Notes: generated by a model from the letters alone, not told the origin. 64,000 nt of DNA from Manduca sexta (GCF_014839805.1 NC_051134.1:11315170-11379169), one strand, 5' to 3'; shown: positions 33,550 through 44,227, numbered from the stretch's first letter. Numbers and translations: made by a program.

Positions 33550-33796
33550 ATTTTTATCCCTGAATTTTAACTGTTGGACTTTTATTTTTGAAAAGGTATT
33601 TTACATGGGCTGAGACTTGAGCAACAACTAATACACAGGGAGAGCAACAATGCCTATCACGAAGGAAATATAAAACTTTACAAATTAATTATAATTCATA
33701 TTGCTACCTCACCATCAATCTATGACACAGTTTGTCAGCAAACGTCTTCCATCTTTCCTACAACGCAGATTCTTCAAGCAGAGCGTGAAGAAACAA

Positions 33797-33905
33797 TTAA
33801 CCAGGCCGGCATAACTGTGCCGACCGTCCGGGCTGATTGTCTTTTGCCGGTAGACAAGTTTTTGGGTTTCTCTTCACTTACCATCAGATATAGTAAGGCC
33901 TCTGC
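33797..33905 (-). repeat. Interspersed repeat F (copy 3), fragment
   Basis: The minus strand gives ctatatctgatggtaagtga, then cggtcggcacagttatgccg and gcctggttaa, equivalent to blocks of the 36539 copy. It is diverged and truncated. Confidence 0.5.
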
Positions 33906-33936
33906 CATGCCGTCGATAAAAAAATATACTTATGCA

Positions 33937-34313
33937 TCACCATCATCATCAGCCGCAGGATTTCTACTGCTGAACATAGGCCTCTCCGAAAGATTTACAG
34001 ATTTCCCTATTGGAAGCGGCCCGCATCCAGCCACCTCCTGCTACTATTATGAGGTCATCTGTCCACCTCGTGGGTGGATGTCCGACGCTGCGCTTGCCAG
34101 TTCGTGGCCTCCACTCCAGAACCTTCTTGCCCCATCGGCCATCAGTTCTGCGAGCTATGTGCCCTGCCCACTGCCATTTTAACTTGCTAATCCGATGGTC
34201 TATGACGGTGACTTTCGTTCTTCTACGGATCTCCTCATTTCTGATTAGATCGCGTAGAGAAATACCAAGCATGGTTTTCTCCATAGCTCGCTGAGCGACT
34301 GTGAGTTCAATTA
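33937..34313 (-). pseudogene. RTE-clade LINE reverse transcriptase C-terminus
   Basis: The minus strand encodes ELTVAQRAMEKTMLGISLRD, then SKLKWQWAGHIARRTDGRW, GKKVLEWRPRTGKRSVG, PPTRWTDDL and GEAYVQQ, then a TAG at 33966-33964. Other copies have the codon for W at that position, so the stop is a point mutation. The (CATCAT) stretch at 33939-33952 is the inverse of the (TGA)n tail. The frame is open up to the truncation point near 34310, making this the longest RTE piece in the window (about 115 codons). It corresponds to the region after the reverse transcriptase palm and is not functional. Confidence 0.9.
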
Positions 34314-34684
34314 TGATAAAAATAATAATTATTATGTTTAATGATAGAATTATGCATTTCCTTTATACCCGGCAATGCCGAACTTCATATCGTCGGTTGC
34401 TAAAGGACGCGTGAAATAGGATCGCGCCAACAAAAGACCATTATCAGCCAGATGCTGCAGTTAAGTGATATTATCAATTCGCTTGTGTCTGCTCCAGACT
34501 TCAATCGTGCTTTAGTCATTTAATCTACTTGCAGTCACTGTTTATGTTCGACTAATGGGACAATGATATAATTAGGTAGCATTCTGCAAGTCTCTAATGT
34601 TGCAATAAATAATTTATAAGTTTTAAAATAGCTAAGCCTAAATATGGGTCCTAACTCGTAGAAGTATTAAATGATCCTTGATAA
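34314..34684. other. AT-rich DNA, nothing recognised
   Basis: No feature is supported. Confidence 0.5.
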
Positions 34685-34850
34685 TTATTTTTTATATTTA
34701 CGCGAATGTTAGACATTGAAATAAAACTAGCTTTCGGATTTTATGGCGGTTTTTTCGAAGTTTGCAGCCTTCATGGTCACTGGCGGACAGAGGTGTCGGG
34801 CTCTCGAAAAGTCACCGTCACAATATCTACCTACATTTTAAAATGACACA
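34685..34850 (+). mobile_element. Palindromic MITE, family E (copy 7), left half
   Basis: It has tttatatttacgcgaatgtt, agacattgaaataaaactag, ttcggattttatggcggttt, gcagccttcatggtcact and caatatctacctacatttta. The right arm is absent. Confidence 0.85.
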
Positions 34851-34904
34851 TAATAAAAAACAGGCTAGGTACGCTTTTGCTTTGTAAACTTAACGCGGAT
34901 AAGT

Positions 34905-35116
34905 GACCAGTGTAACTACTGGACATAATGAGACGTAACATTGAGATGTTACGTCTCATTATGTCCAGTGTGTCCAGAGACATGAGTGTCTCATTGTGTG
35001 TAAACAATACTTTGTCATTCAAGGCGTTGGATGGTGTTTCTACTGATTATGGGCGATCGTATCGCTTACCATTAGGCGAACGGCAAGCTCTTCTCGTCAT
35101 TCAAAGTAATAAAAAG
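34905..35116 (+). repeat. Interspersed repeat A with a new palindrome
   Basis: It begins at the family block ccagtgtaactactggacat and ends with ttctcgtcattcaaagtaat then aaaaag. The segment after the first block is inverted and repeated, giving the palindrome at 34918-34969. The conserved 3' part ggatggtgtttctactgatt and cgcttaccattaggcgaacg is intact. Short frames on both strands here are products of the palindrome. Confidence 0.85.
34918..34969. repeat. 24-bp perfect inverted repeat, 4-nt loop
   Basis: Arms 34918-34941 and 34946-34969 are exact inverse complements with loop tgag. Other copies of repeat A have only one such arm (for example 43674-43697 and 61264-61290), so the palindrome formed in this copy. 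Confidence 0.95.
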
Positions 35117-35899
35117 TGAAGTTTTAAATTTGTTTAGACACTTTTGTAGCTAGCACTCTATACGTAAATTAGTTACATTTATTAAATAATTTTGTTTCCT
35201 GTACATAATATTGCACTCTACTTGATGGAGTGAAAATCATCAAATTACGTAACAGCGGTTCAATGCAATCAACGCCATCGATCATCAATTTCACCATTTT
35301 AACTAGATATATAAAGCACACACTCTTATGGAGCCATCAAAATCTACCGATTCACCAACGACCCGTCACATTATAGGAAGTCATTAATGATAGACCATTA
35401 ATAATCCTACATGGCCCGCTAATGGAGTTCCGTTTTTGTATAACAAATGTATATCATTTCATATATGTATACGCTTTTCCGATGTGACACCTACTTAAAT
35501 ACATATTCCGTGGTTTTTAAATTCTGATTGCCCGTATCAAAGGCTTACAAAACCGTATTATTTTGCCCATGCACCTAAAAAATAAAAAGGTTTATTAGAC
35601 TGAGAGTAGTGGTTTTATCATTTTCAACATTGAACTGATTGGTGAACTTTGTGGAGATTTTTTTTTAAATACAACCAATTTACAGTTAAATACAAGATGA
35701 TATAGAAGATTGGATGTTATATTAGATACGAAGATAGCTCGCGATTGTGACCGCGCGATAGTCCTTTTGAATAAAATGTACACCGTATATTTTCCAAGAT
35801 AAAAAGTAGCTGAAAGATCCATCTATTTGCAAAATTGCGTCAAATGAGTTTATTCGTTAAGCCATTTTAACAAATATTTAAGGATACAAACGTCCCAAC
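35117..35899. other. AT-rich DNA, nothing recognised
   Basis: A 75-codon minus frame at 35595-35822 has no recognisable motif. No gene is called. Confidence 0.5.
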
Positions 35900-36110
35900 A
35901 TCACGCAAATGCTACTAATATTAAAAATACGAATGTTTGTGAGGATGGATGTATGGATGTACCTACCTATGTTTGTTCCTTTTTCATGAAATAACGACTG
36001 AACGGTTTGGATGAAACTTTACAGCAATATTGGTTATGCATTAGAATAACACATAGTCTACAATTTATATGTAATGGATTTTGCGTAATTCGGTCATAAT
36101 ATAATGATAT
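35900..36110 (+). mobile_element. Possible Helitron-like 5' part
   Basis: The order of the blocks cacgcaaatgctactaatat, a run of aatgtttgtgaggatgga, then cgactgaacggtttggatga and aactttacagcaatattgg follows the 5' half of lepidopteran Helitron-like repeats. No CTAG end is found. Confidence 0.4.
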
Positions 36111-36538
36111 ATATCAAGTAAGTCGGAAATGAAAATAATCTCAGAAATCTCGTTTTATAAAGGAGTAACTAAATTAAACCTTAAAATTTAATCGAAAAAA
36201 ATTGGTTTCATACAAATATTTTACGAAAGTAGATCTCAAAATATAATTTAGAATAAAACCAATATCGTAATTGTATTGCTAAGCCTCGATCGCTGAATTC
36301 AATTTAAAAAATGATTTATAGCCGGTAACAAGTTGTGAACAGAAACCTTCGTTATAAATGTGCCAATAAAAATAATCTGTTGGTCTCCACGATAATATAA
36401 AGTACTGATTTATCGCGTTATATGACGAAGAGGCAATTGATATTGTCGTAAGCAGTTATACAAAATAATTGCTAAGAATTATCGTATCCAAAGTTGCGAG
36501 AGATAACAGCGTGAAAAAGAATTGTTAGGATTTTTTTT
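36111..36538. other. AT-rich DNA, nothing recognised
   Basis: No feature is supported. Confidence 0.5.
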
Positions 36539-36776
36539 TTAGGTGCACGACAAAGTGACCCCACAGGACCTGATAGTAAGCGTAATCCAATAGAATGTCG
36601 ACTGACTAAAGTCGATTACCCCTCGGCAGTCGATACAATTATGCCGGTTTGTTGGAACCGAATATATACAGGCTGATCCCGGAACGCAACACCTACATAC
36701 GTGGTGGCGGATTTAAGACCTTGCGTACGGTGGTTGCTATCCGGGCGGATATAAAATATATCCTACCACCGGCAGG
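36539..36776 (+). repeat. Interspersed repeat F (copy 4)
   Basis: It starts ttaggtgcacgacaaagtga and includes ggacctgatagtaagcgtaa, aatagaatgtcgactgac, attatgccggtttgttggaa, tgatcccggaacgcaaca, accttgcgtacggtggttgc and gggcggatataaaatatatc. It is the best preserved copy. Confidence 0.82.
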
Positions 36777-37909
36777 TCTATCTTTATGAATAAAACAAAG
36801 CATTGTATTTGACTGTTGAACAACTAGCATAATTATTATTAAAAAATAATATCATGAAATAGTGTTAACTGTTTATCAACCGTTTAAAACAATCCACAAA
36901 CAGATTTTTTCACAAATCTTCTTATTGTAATATTATCAATTTGTGGAGATTTTTCGGTACCTTCCTCAATTCGTTCACATGTTCCCGTATAAGGATTTGG
37001 GATTATACGTCACGTGCGCATGAACGGACATCTGTTTCGGATGAGGATTAGTTGTTACATTTTCTTTTCTTTTCTTTTATACCGAGACCAATCGCTGAGT
37101 TGTAATCTGAAGTTATTTATTTTAATTAAACTGTCTATTTTAAGAATACGTGCATATTAAATATTTGTTTAATTTCTGGTTGTATAAACAATTATTTTTA
37201 TAATTCATCACTATTTTATCTGTGACATAAATATATTTAAGTATGAAAAAATTTCAAATCAGTTATTTATTATACGTATTAGAAAATTGTAATATAGTAA
37301 GCCTGTATCACAAACGTAACATCTTTGACAAACAAACATTATATATAAGTATTAATATCTTAAGATTAATAAAGGTAGATAGTCCGATGCTGTGGTACAA
37401 CTACACCGCTTTTAAAAATGAGTCATTAAAATGTATGCTTAAAACTCGAATTACATCCAACGAAAATACATCTTCGATTATAAATAAACAAGGAAATATA
37501 ATCCAGCAGCGTTTCGGAGAAATTAATTTCATCCAACATTTCAAAGCCCCTGGTAGTAATTAATACACCTATATAATAATTATACTAGTGCTCGTACAAT
37601 CGTCGAAATTTGACCGTTGAATATAATATATTTCTTAAATTTAATTTTTCAGTACTCGTATATAAAAACTCTAATTAAGTATGTCAAATTATACACACCG
37701 TGCGTGCAATTTGTTAAAAGGGGTAAGTACATTTTCTTATCACGTAACAAGATGTTTGACATTCTGATGATGCTTAATATTCATTAACGCTATATACATG
37801 AAAAACGATTAATATTTATCACTTCTCTAACACTAGATAATAACTAGCTTATGTTACTATACGGGGTCTCCTCGTAGTTTGACCACAGACTAAACATAAA
37901 CAAATGACA
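36777..37909. other. Unassigned; one 106-codon frame
   Basis: The plus frame at 37243-37563 has no motif I recognise. It is AT-driven (rich in N, I, Y and K), so I do not call it a gene. Confidence 0.4.
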
Positions 37910-38145
37910 GTCTCGGTGGTGTACTTATACTTCTTGCGCGGTACGGCAGCGCTCTTCGAATCCCGGGTTGAGCAGTGACGTTTGAGTTTTTCTGCTCAGT
38001 ATCAGCCCGGATTCTGAAGTTTGTACCCGATATAGCGGTAGGGACATATCACATCGTGGGACGGAACACTCTCGGCGAAAAATGGGTGCCCTAGTCGCGC
38101 CTATGCGTACCCATTCAAGTATACATGCGTGATGAAGTAGTAAGG
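37910..38145 (+). repeat. tRNA-headed SINE-2 (copy 1)
   Basis: A tRNA-like head holds cttgcgcggtacggcagcgc and a B-box-like tcttcgaatcc (37953-37963). The body has tttttctgctcagtatcagc, gaagtttgtacccgatatag and acatcgtgggacggaacact. The A box is eroded. The SINE-2 family is also seen at 41514, 46155, 61970 and 63886. Confidence 0.85.
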
Positions 38146-38486
38146 ATGGCTTCTCTCCATTTCTCATAGAATAATGAATAAGCCGTCAATCTCCCAATTA
38201 ACTACTGTAAATGACTTGTAAATTTTAATATCAAGTCAAATTTATGAATGATCAGTATTTATTACAACTGATATCAGTGTCTATTTAGAATATTCGCTTT
38301 AATTTAATTGTTTGGTCTAAAATAGTTTAAGCTTATATCTGGATTTTCATAAATACATTATTCAACATCACATGGAGGGTATTTAAAACCTTGTTTGAAT
38401 ATTTAAACCAAAATAATTTCAATAGAAATATCGAAATACAGACATTCATTAAGACTAAAAGTAATAAGTTGTGTAATATCGTCAAA

Positions 38487-38944
38487 TCTACACTATTATA
38501 ATAAAGCTGAAGAGTTTGTTTGTTTAAACGCGCTAATATCAGTACCTAGTTCGGATTTAAAAATTCTTTAAGTGTTGGATAGCTCATTTATTGTGAAAAC
38601 TATAGGCTGTATAACATGAATCGCATCGCGCAGCATCAATGAAAAATATTGCAAAAACAATGAAAATATTTCCATTGAGAGTTTCCTTTAGGCGCGCTGC
38701 GTGAACGGTTAAAGTTACGCAACAAACATTTATGACTGAAGTATTCCTCGTGAAAGGTCTAAAAAATAGATTATAAAACAAAATCCCCCGCCGCATTTGT
38801 CTGTCTGAAGGCGATATATCAAAACTACCCAACGGATTTGAATGAAATTTGGTATGGAGACAGTTTGAGACCCGGGCAGGACATTGGCTACGTTCTTCCC
38901 CGGAAAACACTATTACGCGGGCGGAGACGCGAGCAAAAGGCAGT
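38487..38944 (+). mobile_element. Helitron-like element
   Basis: It starts TC (38487) after an A with tctacactattataataaag and ctgaagagtttgtttgttt. It ends in attacgcgggcggagacgcg then agcaaaaggcagt, where the canonical CTAG has lost its T. A second 5'-like block, acaaaatcccccgccgcatt, at about 38778 suggests it is a composite of two elements. It is non-coding. Confidence 0.65.
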
Positions 38945-39284
38945 CTTATATAAACTATGACGATGTTTTATTGCGTAAACTCAAAACTCGTGACTCAGGA
39001 TAACTTTAAATAGCTGAGATACTTTTTATTAGTGTAACTAGAGTTGTTTTACTATTAAAACTTTTACTGGAATTGTTTTTGATTTGGGCCTATTTTCGCA
39101 TTTTGATTCTCGCTTTAACAGTCTATGAGTAAATTTACTGAATTGGAAAAACAATAATTGGTCAGATATAATTTGTTAGGGACATCATCAAATAAATACA
39201 TAATTAATATAGATATCTTCGCATCCTTAATGAATTAATACTTATATAAATTAATTAGCATTTTTTGCTTTTGATTTAAATACT

Positions 39285-39607
39285 TGCCGTGTACAGATGA
39301 AAACGAGCGAACAACTTAAATAAAGTAAAATACTTGATTTCTCACGCAAGCGAACAAAGTTGCACTTATGATACGTCAAAACAATTTATAAGAATAATTA
39401 TTATTTTTAAATAACATTTAAATCACTTATATAACTACGGACATTCTAAATTAGGGATAAAATTAAAACAAAGTAGCCAGCTCGGTTGACAGGTAGGTAG
39501 GTGGAAATAAAAGGATAACGCGTCGCGATCCTCATCGGTGAGGACATGAGACCTACCGTAGCTAATCTACCAGCCTTTCACTAGCTACCTAAGTGATTAT
39601 TATTCTG
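39285..39607 (-). repeat. LINE 3' tail, family H (copy 1)
   Basis: This is the reverse complement of 56640-56945, sharing cttaggtagctagtgaaagg, gaggatcgcgacgcgttatc, tttatccctaatttagaatg and gacgtatcataagtgcaact. On the minus strand it ends near an A/T-rich 3' end. It probably represents the 3' untranslated region of a LINE. Confidence 0.8.
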
Positions 39608-39953
39608 GACGTATTCGTTACCCATAATTCTTAGTCATTTTTTGTATTTTTTTATATCGGACCGCGCAGTCAACACCGGGAGAAACCCGCATATGGGATA
39701 TCGGAATCCCCTGGCGTAGCAACTACAGGGTCCTGGAGGAAAGTTGGGAGGCGTTAGTTAGGAAGGAAATGTGGGGGAAGGATAAGGAAACCTCTTAGGA
39801 TGGGCGGAAGGGAGAGGGAAGGGGGGTGTTCGCGAACCCTTATAGGCTTTAATGTGAATTGCCAATCATGAGGTATACACACTTAACTGTGTGTCTAGGA
39901 CCGCAAGACATGTCCTCCCGTGCATCGGTGTGCATTCGATTCATAGTCATTTA
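39608..39953. other. GC-richer block, unidentified
   Basis: At 39658-39920 the base composition is much less AT-rich, with cgcgcagtcaacaccgggag, ggaatcccctggcgtagcaa and a G-rich purine run ggaagggagagggaaggggg (39806-39825). No open frame of note and no relative in the window are found. It may be part of an unrecognised LINE. Confidence 0.4.
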
Positions 39954-40168
39954 TTGAAATGAAATGAAATGATTTATTTGAATCTGTAAAATGTTATATA
40001 TTATTTAGATTCCGTCAATATTAACTCTACCACCAGTTCGGAAAGCAGTTTTCACCAGAGAAGAACGGGCAAGAAACTCTGGTGTTGCTCTTTTCAATCA
40101 ATTTAGGGTAAAGACTACATACATGATAAAGTGAGAAGAGAAAAAAAAAGTTTAGAGCAGTTCATTAT
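39954..40168 (-). repeat. LINE 3' tail, family G (copy 1)
   Basis: It is nearly identical to 54396-54614. On the minus strand it reads agagtttcttgcccgttctt, aaaactgctttccgaactgg, tggtagagttaatattgacg and ends in an (ATTTC) repeat. I recognise this as a common lepidopteran Jockey/CR1-type LINE 3' end. The two copies break off at the same block (gagc[ag]gttcatt). Confidence 0.88.
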
Positions 40169-40569
40169 TGTTCATATTTGACAAGTTATTCAACGAGATA
40201 TTCGCCAATATTCTAAATGAGGCATAAAACGATATGAAAATATAAAATGAAAGAGTCAATACTGATTTCGAACTTCAAACAGTAGCGGGAGCTGCTATAA
40301 AAGTGAATGTTTTATTTGTAATATATTTCCTACGCTCTGGTGTGTGCTGTTTTGCCGGAGCATTTCTTATATTTGACAATACGAGATATTTTCCATTCAA
40401 TGTAGTATGGCATGAGAAATTCCATTTTTAGTATAATCAAAACAATCAGCGTGCCTGACAGTGTGACAGTCTGAAATTGGTAGTTATGAAAGTAATAGTG
40501 AAGATTTTTATGCGTGCAACTTTGTTTAACACGAATGAAAGACAGAAACCGCGTAATAAATAATAATAA
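40169..40569. other. AT-rich DNA, nothing recognised
   Basis: No feature is supported. Confidence 0.5.
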
Positions 40570-41452
40570 ATAATGTACAAATATATCCTCTTAGTGCTTA
40601 TTATACTATAAATAATATCCCCATTAAAGAAGTCTCTAGTATGCGGGACTTGGGTGTTATAGTCGACTCAAAATTAGATTTTCGTGAGCATATTGATAAT
40701 GTAACAAAGAAAGCAGCGCATTTAACTGGTTTCATATTACGACAAACGAAATTTTTTAAAGATTCCGAGATCTCCATTGTCCTTTTGGTTGTTTCGTTCG
40801 TTCTGTTCTCGAATATTGCTGTACTATCTGGAACCCATCATATGCTGTACATGTTCAGAGATTGGAAAGAATCCAGAAACAGTTTCTGTATCATTTGTCA
40901 TATGCAAATAACCTCTGCCGCAGTTTATATAGCTACAAATCTAGACTTGCTCATTTTAAAATAAGTTCCCTCGAAGATAGACGCAAGATGGCGGATATAA
41001 TTTTTCTACAAAAAGTGGTTAACGGTAACATTGATAACCCTGATATGCTAATGAAGCTTAATTTTGCTGTGCCTCGGTCTAGCAGCCGTCTCCATAATAG
41101 AGTGACTTTTAACTTGCCAACACGGAGGACCAATTATGGTCACCACTCGCCTTTGTGGCGTATGTGTAAATCATATAATAATATGCTTCAAGAAATTGAT
41201 ATTTTTAATGTTAAAATCCCTCAGATTAAGAAACTTCAAATTAATTCCGTTCATAATTTGTGATTTTCAGCTAATTTGTTATTGCTGTCACAGACACAGT
41301 GTAACTTATTTCTTATTTTACTTTTAAGCATGTAGTGTTCACTTCTAGTAAGTCGAGCACCCGATTATGTTCTTAACTATTTATTTTCTAAATTTAGAGT
41401 TTGTTTCTAGTGTTATCGACTAGTTTAGTGGACCTAAAAGAAAAAAAAAAAT
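40570..41452 (+). mobile_element. Jockey/CR1-like LINE, 5'-truncated
   Basis: A reverse transcriptase C-terminus (about 40596-41263) is followed by roughly 190 bases of 3' untranslated sequence and an A-run at 41440-41451. The 5' limit is not sharp. No target duplication is evident. Confidence 0.8.
40596..41263 (+). pseudogene. LINE reverse transcriptase C-terminal part, frameshifted
   Basis: The first segment reads INNIPIKEVSSMRDLGVIVD, then SKLDFREHIDNVTKKA and a short block ending KDSEISIVL. A frameshift near 40785-40795 follows, and the second segment continues with CFVRSVLEYCCTIWNPS, then VQRLERIQKQFLYHL, SSLEDRRKMADIIFLQKVVN, and NLPTRRTNYGHHSPLWRMCK to a TGA at 41261-41263. MRDLGVxxD, LEYxxxIWNP and RLERIQKxFL are hallmarks of the region downstream of the palm domain in Jockey and CR1 group LINEs. 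The catalytic YxDD region lies upstream and is missing, so the product is not functional. Confidence 0.88.
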
Positions 41453-41513
41453 AGATTTTCATGTTTGGTTAGCGATAGGACATGATATTGAATTATCGAA
41501 ACACGCTCTTCTG

Positions 41514-41760
41514 CCTCGGTGGCGAAGTTGTACTGCATGCGCGGTACGGCGCGGCGGCGCTCTGAAGTCGTGGGTTCGAGTCTCGGATCAGGCAAAGTGA
41601 TATTTGGATTTTTCTGCTCAGTATCAGCTAGGAGTCTAGAATTTGTGCTCGATATGATGATAGACTCGCTCCCTATCACATCATGGGACGGAACACACTT
41701 GGTGAATACCTCTGTATACTTCTTCGGGGTTAAATACGTGATATCTGTGTATGTGTGTGT
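41514..41760 (+). repeat. tRNA-headed SINE-2 (copy 2, best)
   Basis: An A box TGGCGAAGTTG lies at 41520-41530 and a B box GGTTCGAGTCT at 41573-41583, spaced as in tRNA genes, so Pol III transcription is plausible. The body contains atatttggatttttctgctc, gtatcagctaggagtctaga, tgctcgatatgatgatagac, tcacatcatgggacggaaca and a 3' part ttcggggttaaatacgtgat. It ends in a GT-rich stretch. The minus and plus frames here are not genes. Confidence 0.92.
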
Positions 41761-42142
41761 ACTCTTATACTGATTTCGTTTACAGAGGGATTTTTATAAC
41801 GCTTTCACGCAGCCGAAGTCGCGATCGAAACATAACAACTCAGTTTATCCAAGAACTGTATTCATACGTTCCATTTAGATTTCATTTAAGGAAAACACAA
41901 TATTGTTTAGTCCCGTCATGTCTATCGATCGTGGGGAACAATATTTATGATACAACTTTCGTGGTTAACAGGTGTGTTTAATTGGAGTTAGTATCGGCTT
42001 GTTTCGCTTATTGGCTATTTTTTTTTTTCATTGTTACGTGTTCCAATGTTCATGTTGTAATATTATATACACTAACCTACATTGTACTTCTACGTCTACT
42101 GTAATTGCTAACAGTGGTTAATATTATATTTTTATACCTATA
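41761..42142. other. AT-rich DNA, nothing recognised
   Basis: A 76-codon frame at 41751-41981 has no motif. No gene is called. Confidence 0.5.
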
Positions 42143-42337
42143 TCTACTCTGATCAAAGCTGAAGAGTTTGTTTATTTGTTCGTATCCGCTAATCTCAAGA
42201 ACTACTGAACCGATTTTAATTATTTTTTGTAATTAAAAGTTACTTTAATCCTGAGCACTATAGGCTACTTTTTAACCCGGTCAATACTTATCCCGGAAAA
42301 TATTTTTCACGCGGGCGGAGCTGCAAGCAAAAGCTAG
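42143..42337 (+). mobile_element. Helitron-like element, 195 bp, both ends intact
   Basis: It begins TC (42143-42144) after an A and ends CTAG (42334-42337) before a T. The 5' block gatcaaagctgaagagtttg and the 3' hairpin-bearing block cacgcgggcggagctgcaag then caaaagctag are typical of short lepidopteran Helitron derivatives. It is non-coding. Confidence 0.82.
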
Positions 42338-42528
42338 TTTTATACGTAGTAAAACTGAGTGACGCAATGAGCATACCCCTCTTGTGATAGAACATAGCTA
42401 GCAATTTTGAAAAAATCAATCCGAATGCTAAATAAAGACTCTTAATAACTTATTGCTCGGTGCGAATATACGAATTATTAAAGCACACCTATAACAATAA
42501 CTACTACTTGAATTACAAATAATACTTA

Positions 42529-42640
42529 ATTCAAAGTGTTGAATGGTGTTTCTACTGTTTATGGGCGGTCGTATCGCTTGCCATCAGGCGAACAGCAACC
42601 TCGTCTCGTCATTCAAAGCAATAAAAATAAAATAAAGCTC
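42529..42640 (+). repeat. Interspersed repeat A, 3' part
   Basis: It starts tcaaagtgttgaatggtgtt, continues tctactgtttatgggcggtc and cgcttgccatcaggcgaaca, and ends ctcgtcattcaaagcaataa then aaata. It is 5'-truncated. Confidence 0.82.
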
Positions 42641-42894
42641 TGGCAACATTCACAAAAACTACCAGGCAATCTAATTAATTCCCTGGTTGATAGGTCGGGA
42701 ACAGTCGAAGCGGAGGGTAAAAGCGGGCTGTATGGCCAGCTGGCCTTTATACTCGACCGTACACGGCCTCCGCAAACAATCTGTTGTGAGGATTTAGCCA
42801 CCTCTAAATGATTAAGTAGATGCCAGATCTTCGGGTAAGTAATGGACATGTTGCGTATTACAGTTATATAAAAAAGGTTGTTGCGTTGGTAAAA

Positions 42895-43155
42895 CATGCG
42901 TGGAATGGAATGAAAATAGTTTGATAATAAAGGCAATTAAATAAGTCTTAAAACAATGTATATAGGTACTAAAATTACTATTCATATGCATCGTTAACAC
43001 ACTTCCAAACGAATATTTGAATGACATGCGTTGAGTGAAAATCGTTTGATAATGTAGGCAATTAAATAAGTCTTAAAACAATGTATATAGGTACTAAAAT
43101 AACTGTACACGCACACACACTGTACACACACTGTCAATATTAGTATTTGAATGCA
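42895..43155 (+). repeat. Tandem duplication, two units of ~128-133 bp
   Basis: Units at 42895-43022 and 43023-43155 share gtttgataat, a block of over 40 bases from ggcaattaaataagtcttaa to ataggtactaaaat, and further on atatttgaatg. The second unit has gained a CA-rich stretch. It is a recent local event with divergence mainly at the unit ends. Confidence 0.88.
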
Positions 43156-43544
43156 ATTCTCACTATAGCAAAATATGTAACAAGAAAAAATATTGCATAA
43201 GCTGACGTTTATTTTTCCACTTGACTGTCTAGACCTATCTCCTCTTTATTGAAGAAAGTTTTGATCGTAGGCGTCGCTGACTCATAAATACATTTGCGTT
43301 AAAGCTTAAGTCAATTATAGTATCAAATGAAGACTAGTTACTGATGTATAATGAGGTTAACTGATCCTAATTTGATTTATTAGGTTACAGCAAATTACGT
43401 CTTACCTATTTAAATGTACTAGTTTTAGTAATAGTTGTATGATGTAGGTTTCTTATAGGATAGCCTACGTAATTAATATTAGTTATTAATTAAATATCAA
43501 CGTAAACTTAGATGTGTTTACTTTAAACTCCTAATACCATTAAA
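43156..43544. other. AT-rich DNA, nothing recognised
   Basis: No feature is supported. Confidence 0.5.
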
Positions 43545-43842
43545 ACTGGTGGTAGGACTCTCATATGTGAGAGTCCGCCTGGGTACCACCGCAATGTCTA
43601 TTTCTGCCGCCAAGTAGCAGTGTGTATTCACTGTTGTGTTCCGATTAGAAGGGCATTGTAGCCAGTGTAACTACTGGACATAATAAGATTTAACATTTCA
43701 TGTCTCAGGAGGACGTGCGCAGTGGAATACCAAACATTTCAAGGTGTTGGATGGTGTTTCTACTTTCTATGGGCGACCGTATTGCTTACCATCAGGCGAA
43801 CTGCAAGCTCGTCTCGTCATTCAAAGTAATAAAACTTTAATT
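43545..43842 (+). repeat. Interspersed repeat A, near full length
   Basis: The 5' end ggtggtaggactctcatatg forms a small hairpin (43555-43563 with 43568-43576), followed by gtccgcctgggtaccaccgc, tttctgccgccaagtagcag, tcactgttgtgttccgatta, gcattgtagccagtgtaact, gtggaataccaaacatttca and the conserved 3' part. It defines the family at about 300 bp. No A and B boxes are found. Confidence 0.88.
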
Positions 43843-44227
43843 TGTCTTCCTTCACATTCTTTTACTGGAATTACGCATGCCGCTCGAGTAACTATTATTT
43901 ATTTTTTCTCCTCATGCGTAGTAATTATTTGGCGTTTTCATCGTCATTATATTACTATCATACTTACTCCCACGATGCCCAATCTGAGAAGCATAAACAT
44001 AAACCTAATTGGTTCATCCATGTTATCTACTAACAAGTACCGACTTTCTTAAATGTATTAAAATAAAAAACATGGTATCATAATATTGTCTCTGCCTGGT
44101 GCCATGCAATAGTGAGTAACTTTTAACCGTAATGGTTTGTTTTAAAATCCATCCGTTTCGTAAACTATTTGTGATGTCTTTATGTTAGACAGTGTCCATT
44201 TATGTTGTATACAAAATCTTTTTTTAC
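43843..44227. other. Unassigned DNA
   Basis: Overlapping frames of 63-102 codons at 43744-44052 begin inside repeat A and lack motifs. No gene is called. Confidence 0.45.

Noticed and set aside
33817..34294. Plus-strand frames of 94-121 codons
   Set aside because: They are antisense shadows of the minus-strand RTE reverse transcriptase remnant.
34831..35119. Overlapping frames on both strands with shared peptide stretches
   Set aside because: They mirror each other because of the 24-bp palindrome in repeat A.
36890..37600. Frame of 106 codons (37243-37563) as a host gene
   Set aside because: Composition is dictated by AT richness, with no motif, no splice-site context I can defend and no repeat copy.
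38503..38910. Minus-strand frame of 108 codons (38584-38910)
   Set aside because: It lies entirely inside a non-coding Helitron-like element and reads its 3' motif backwards.
41519..41773. 84-codon frame near 41.6 kb
   Set aside because: It lies within SINE-2 and starts in its tRNA-like head.
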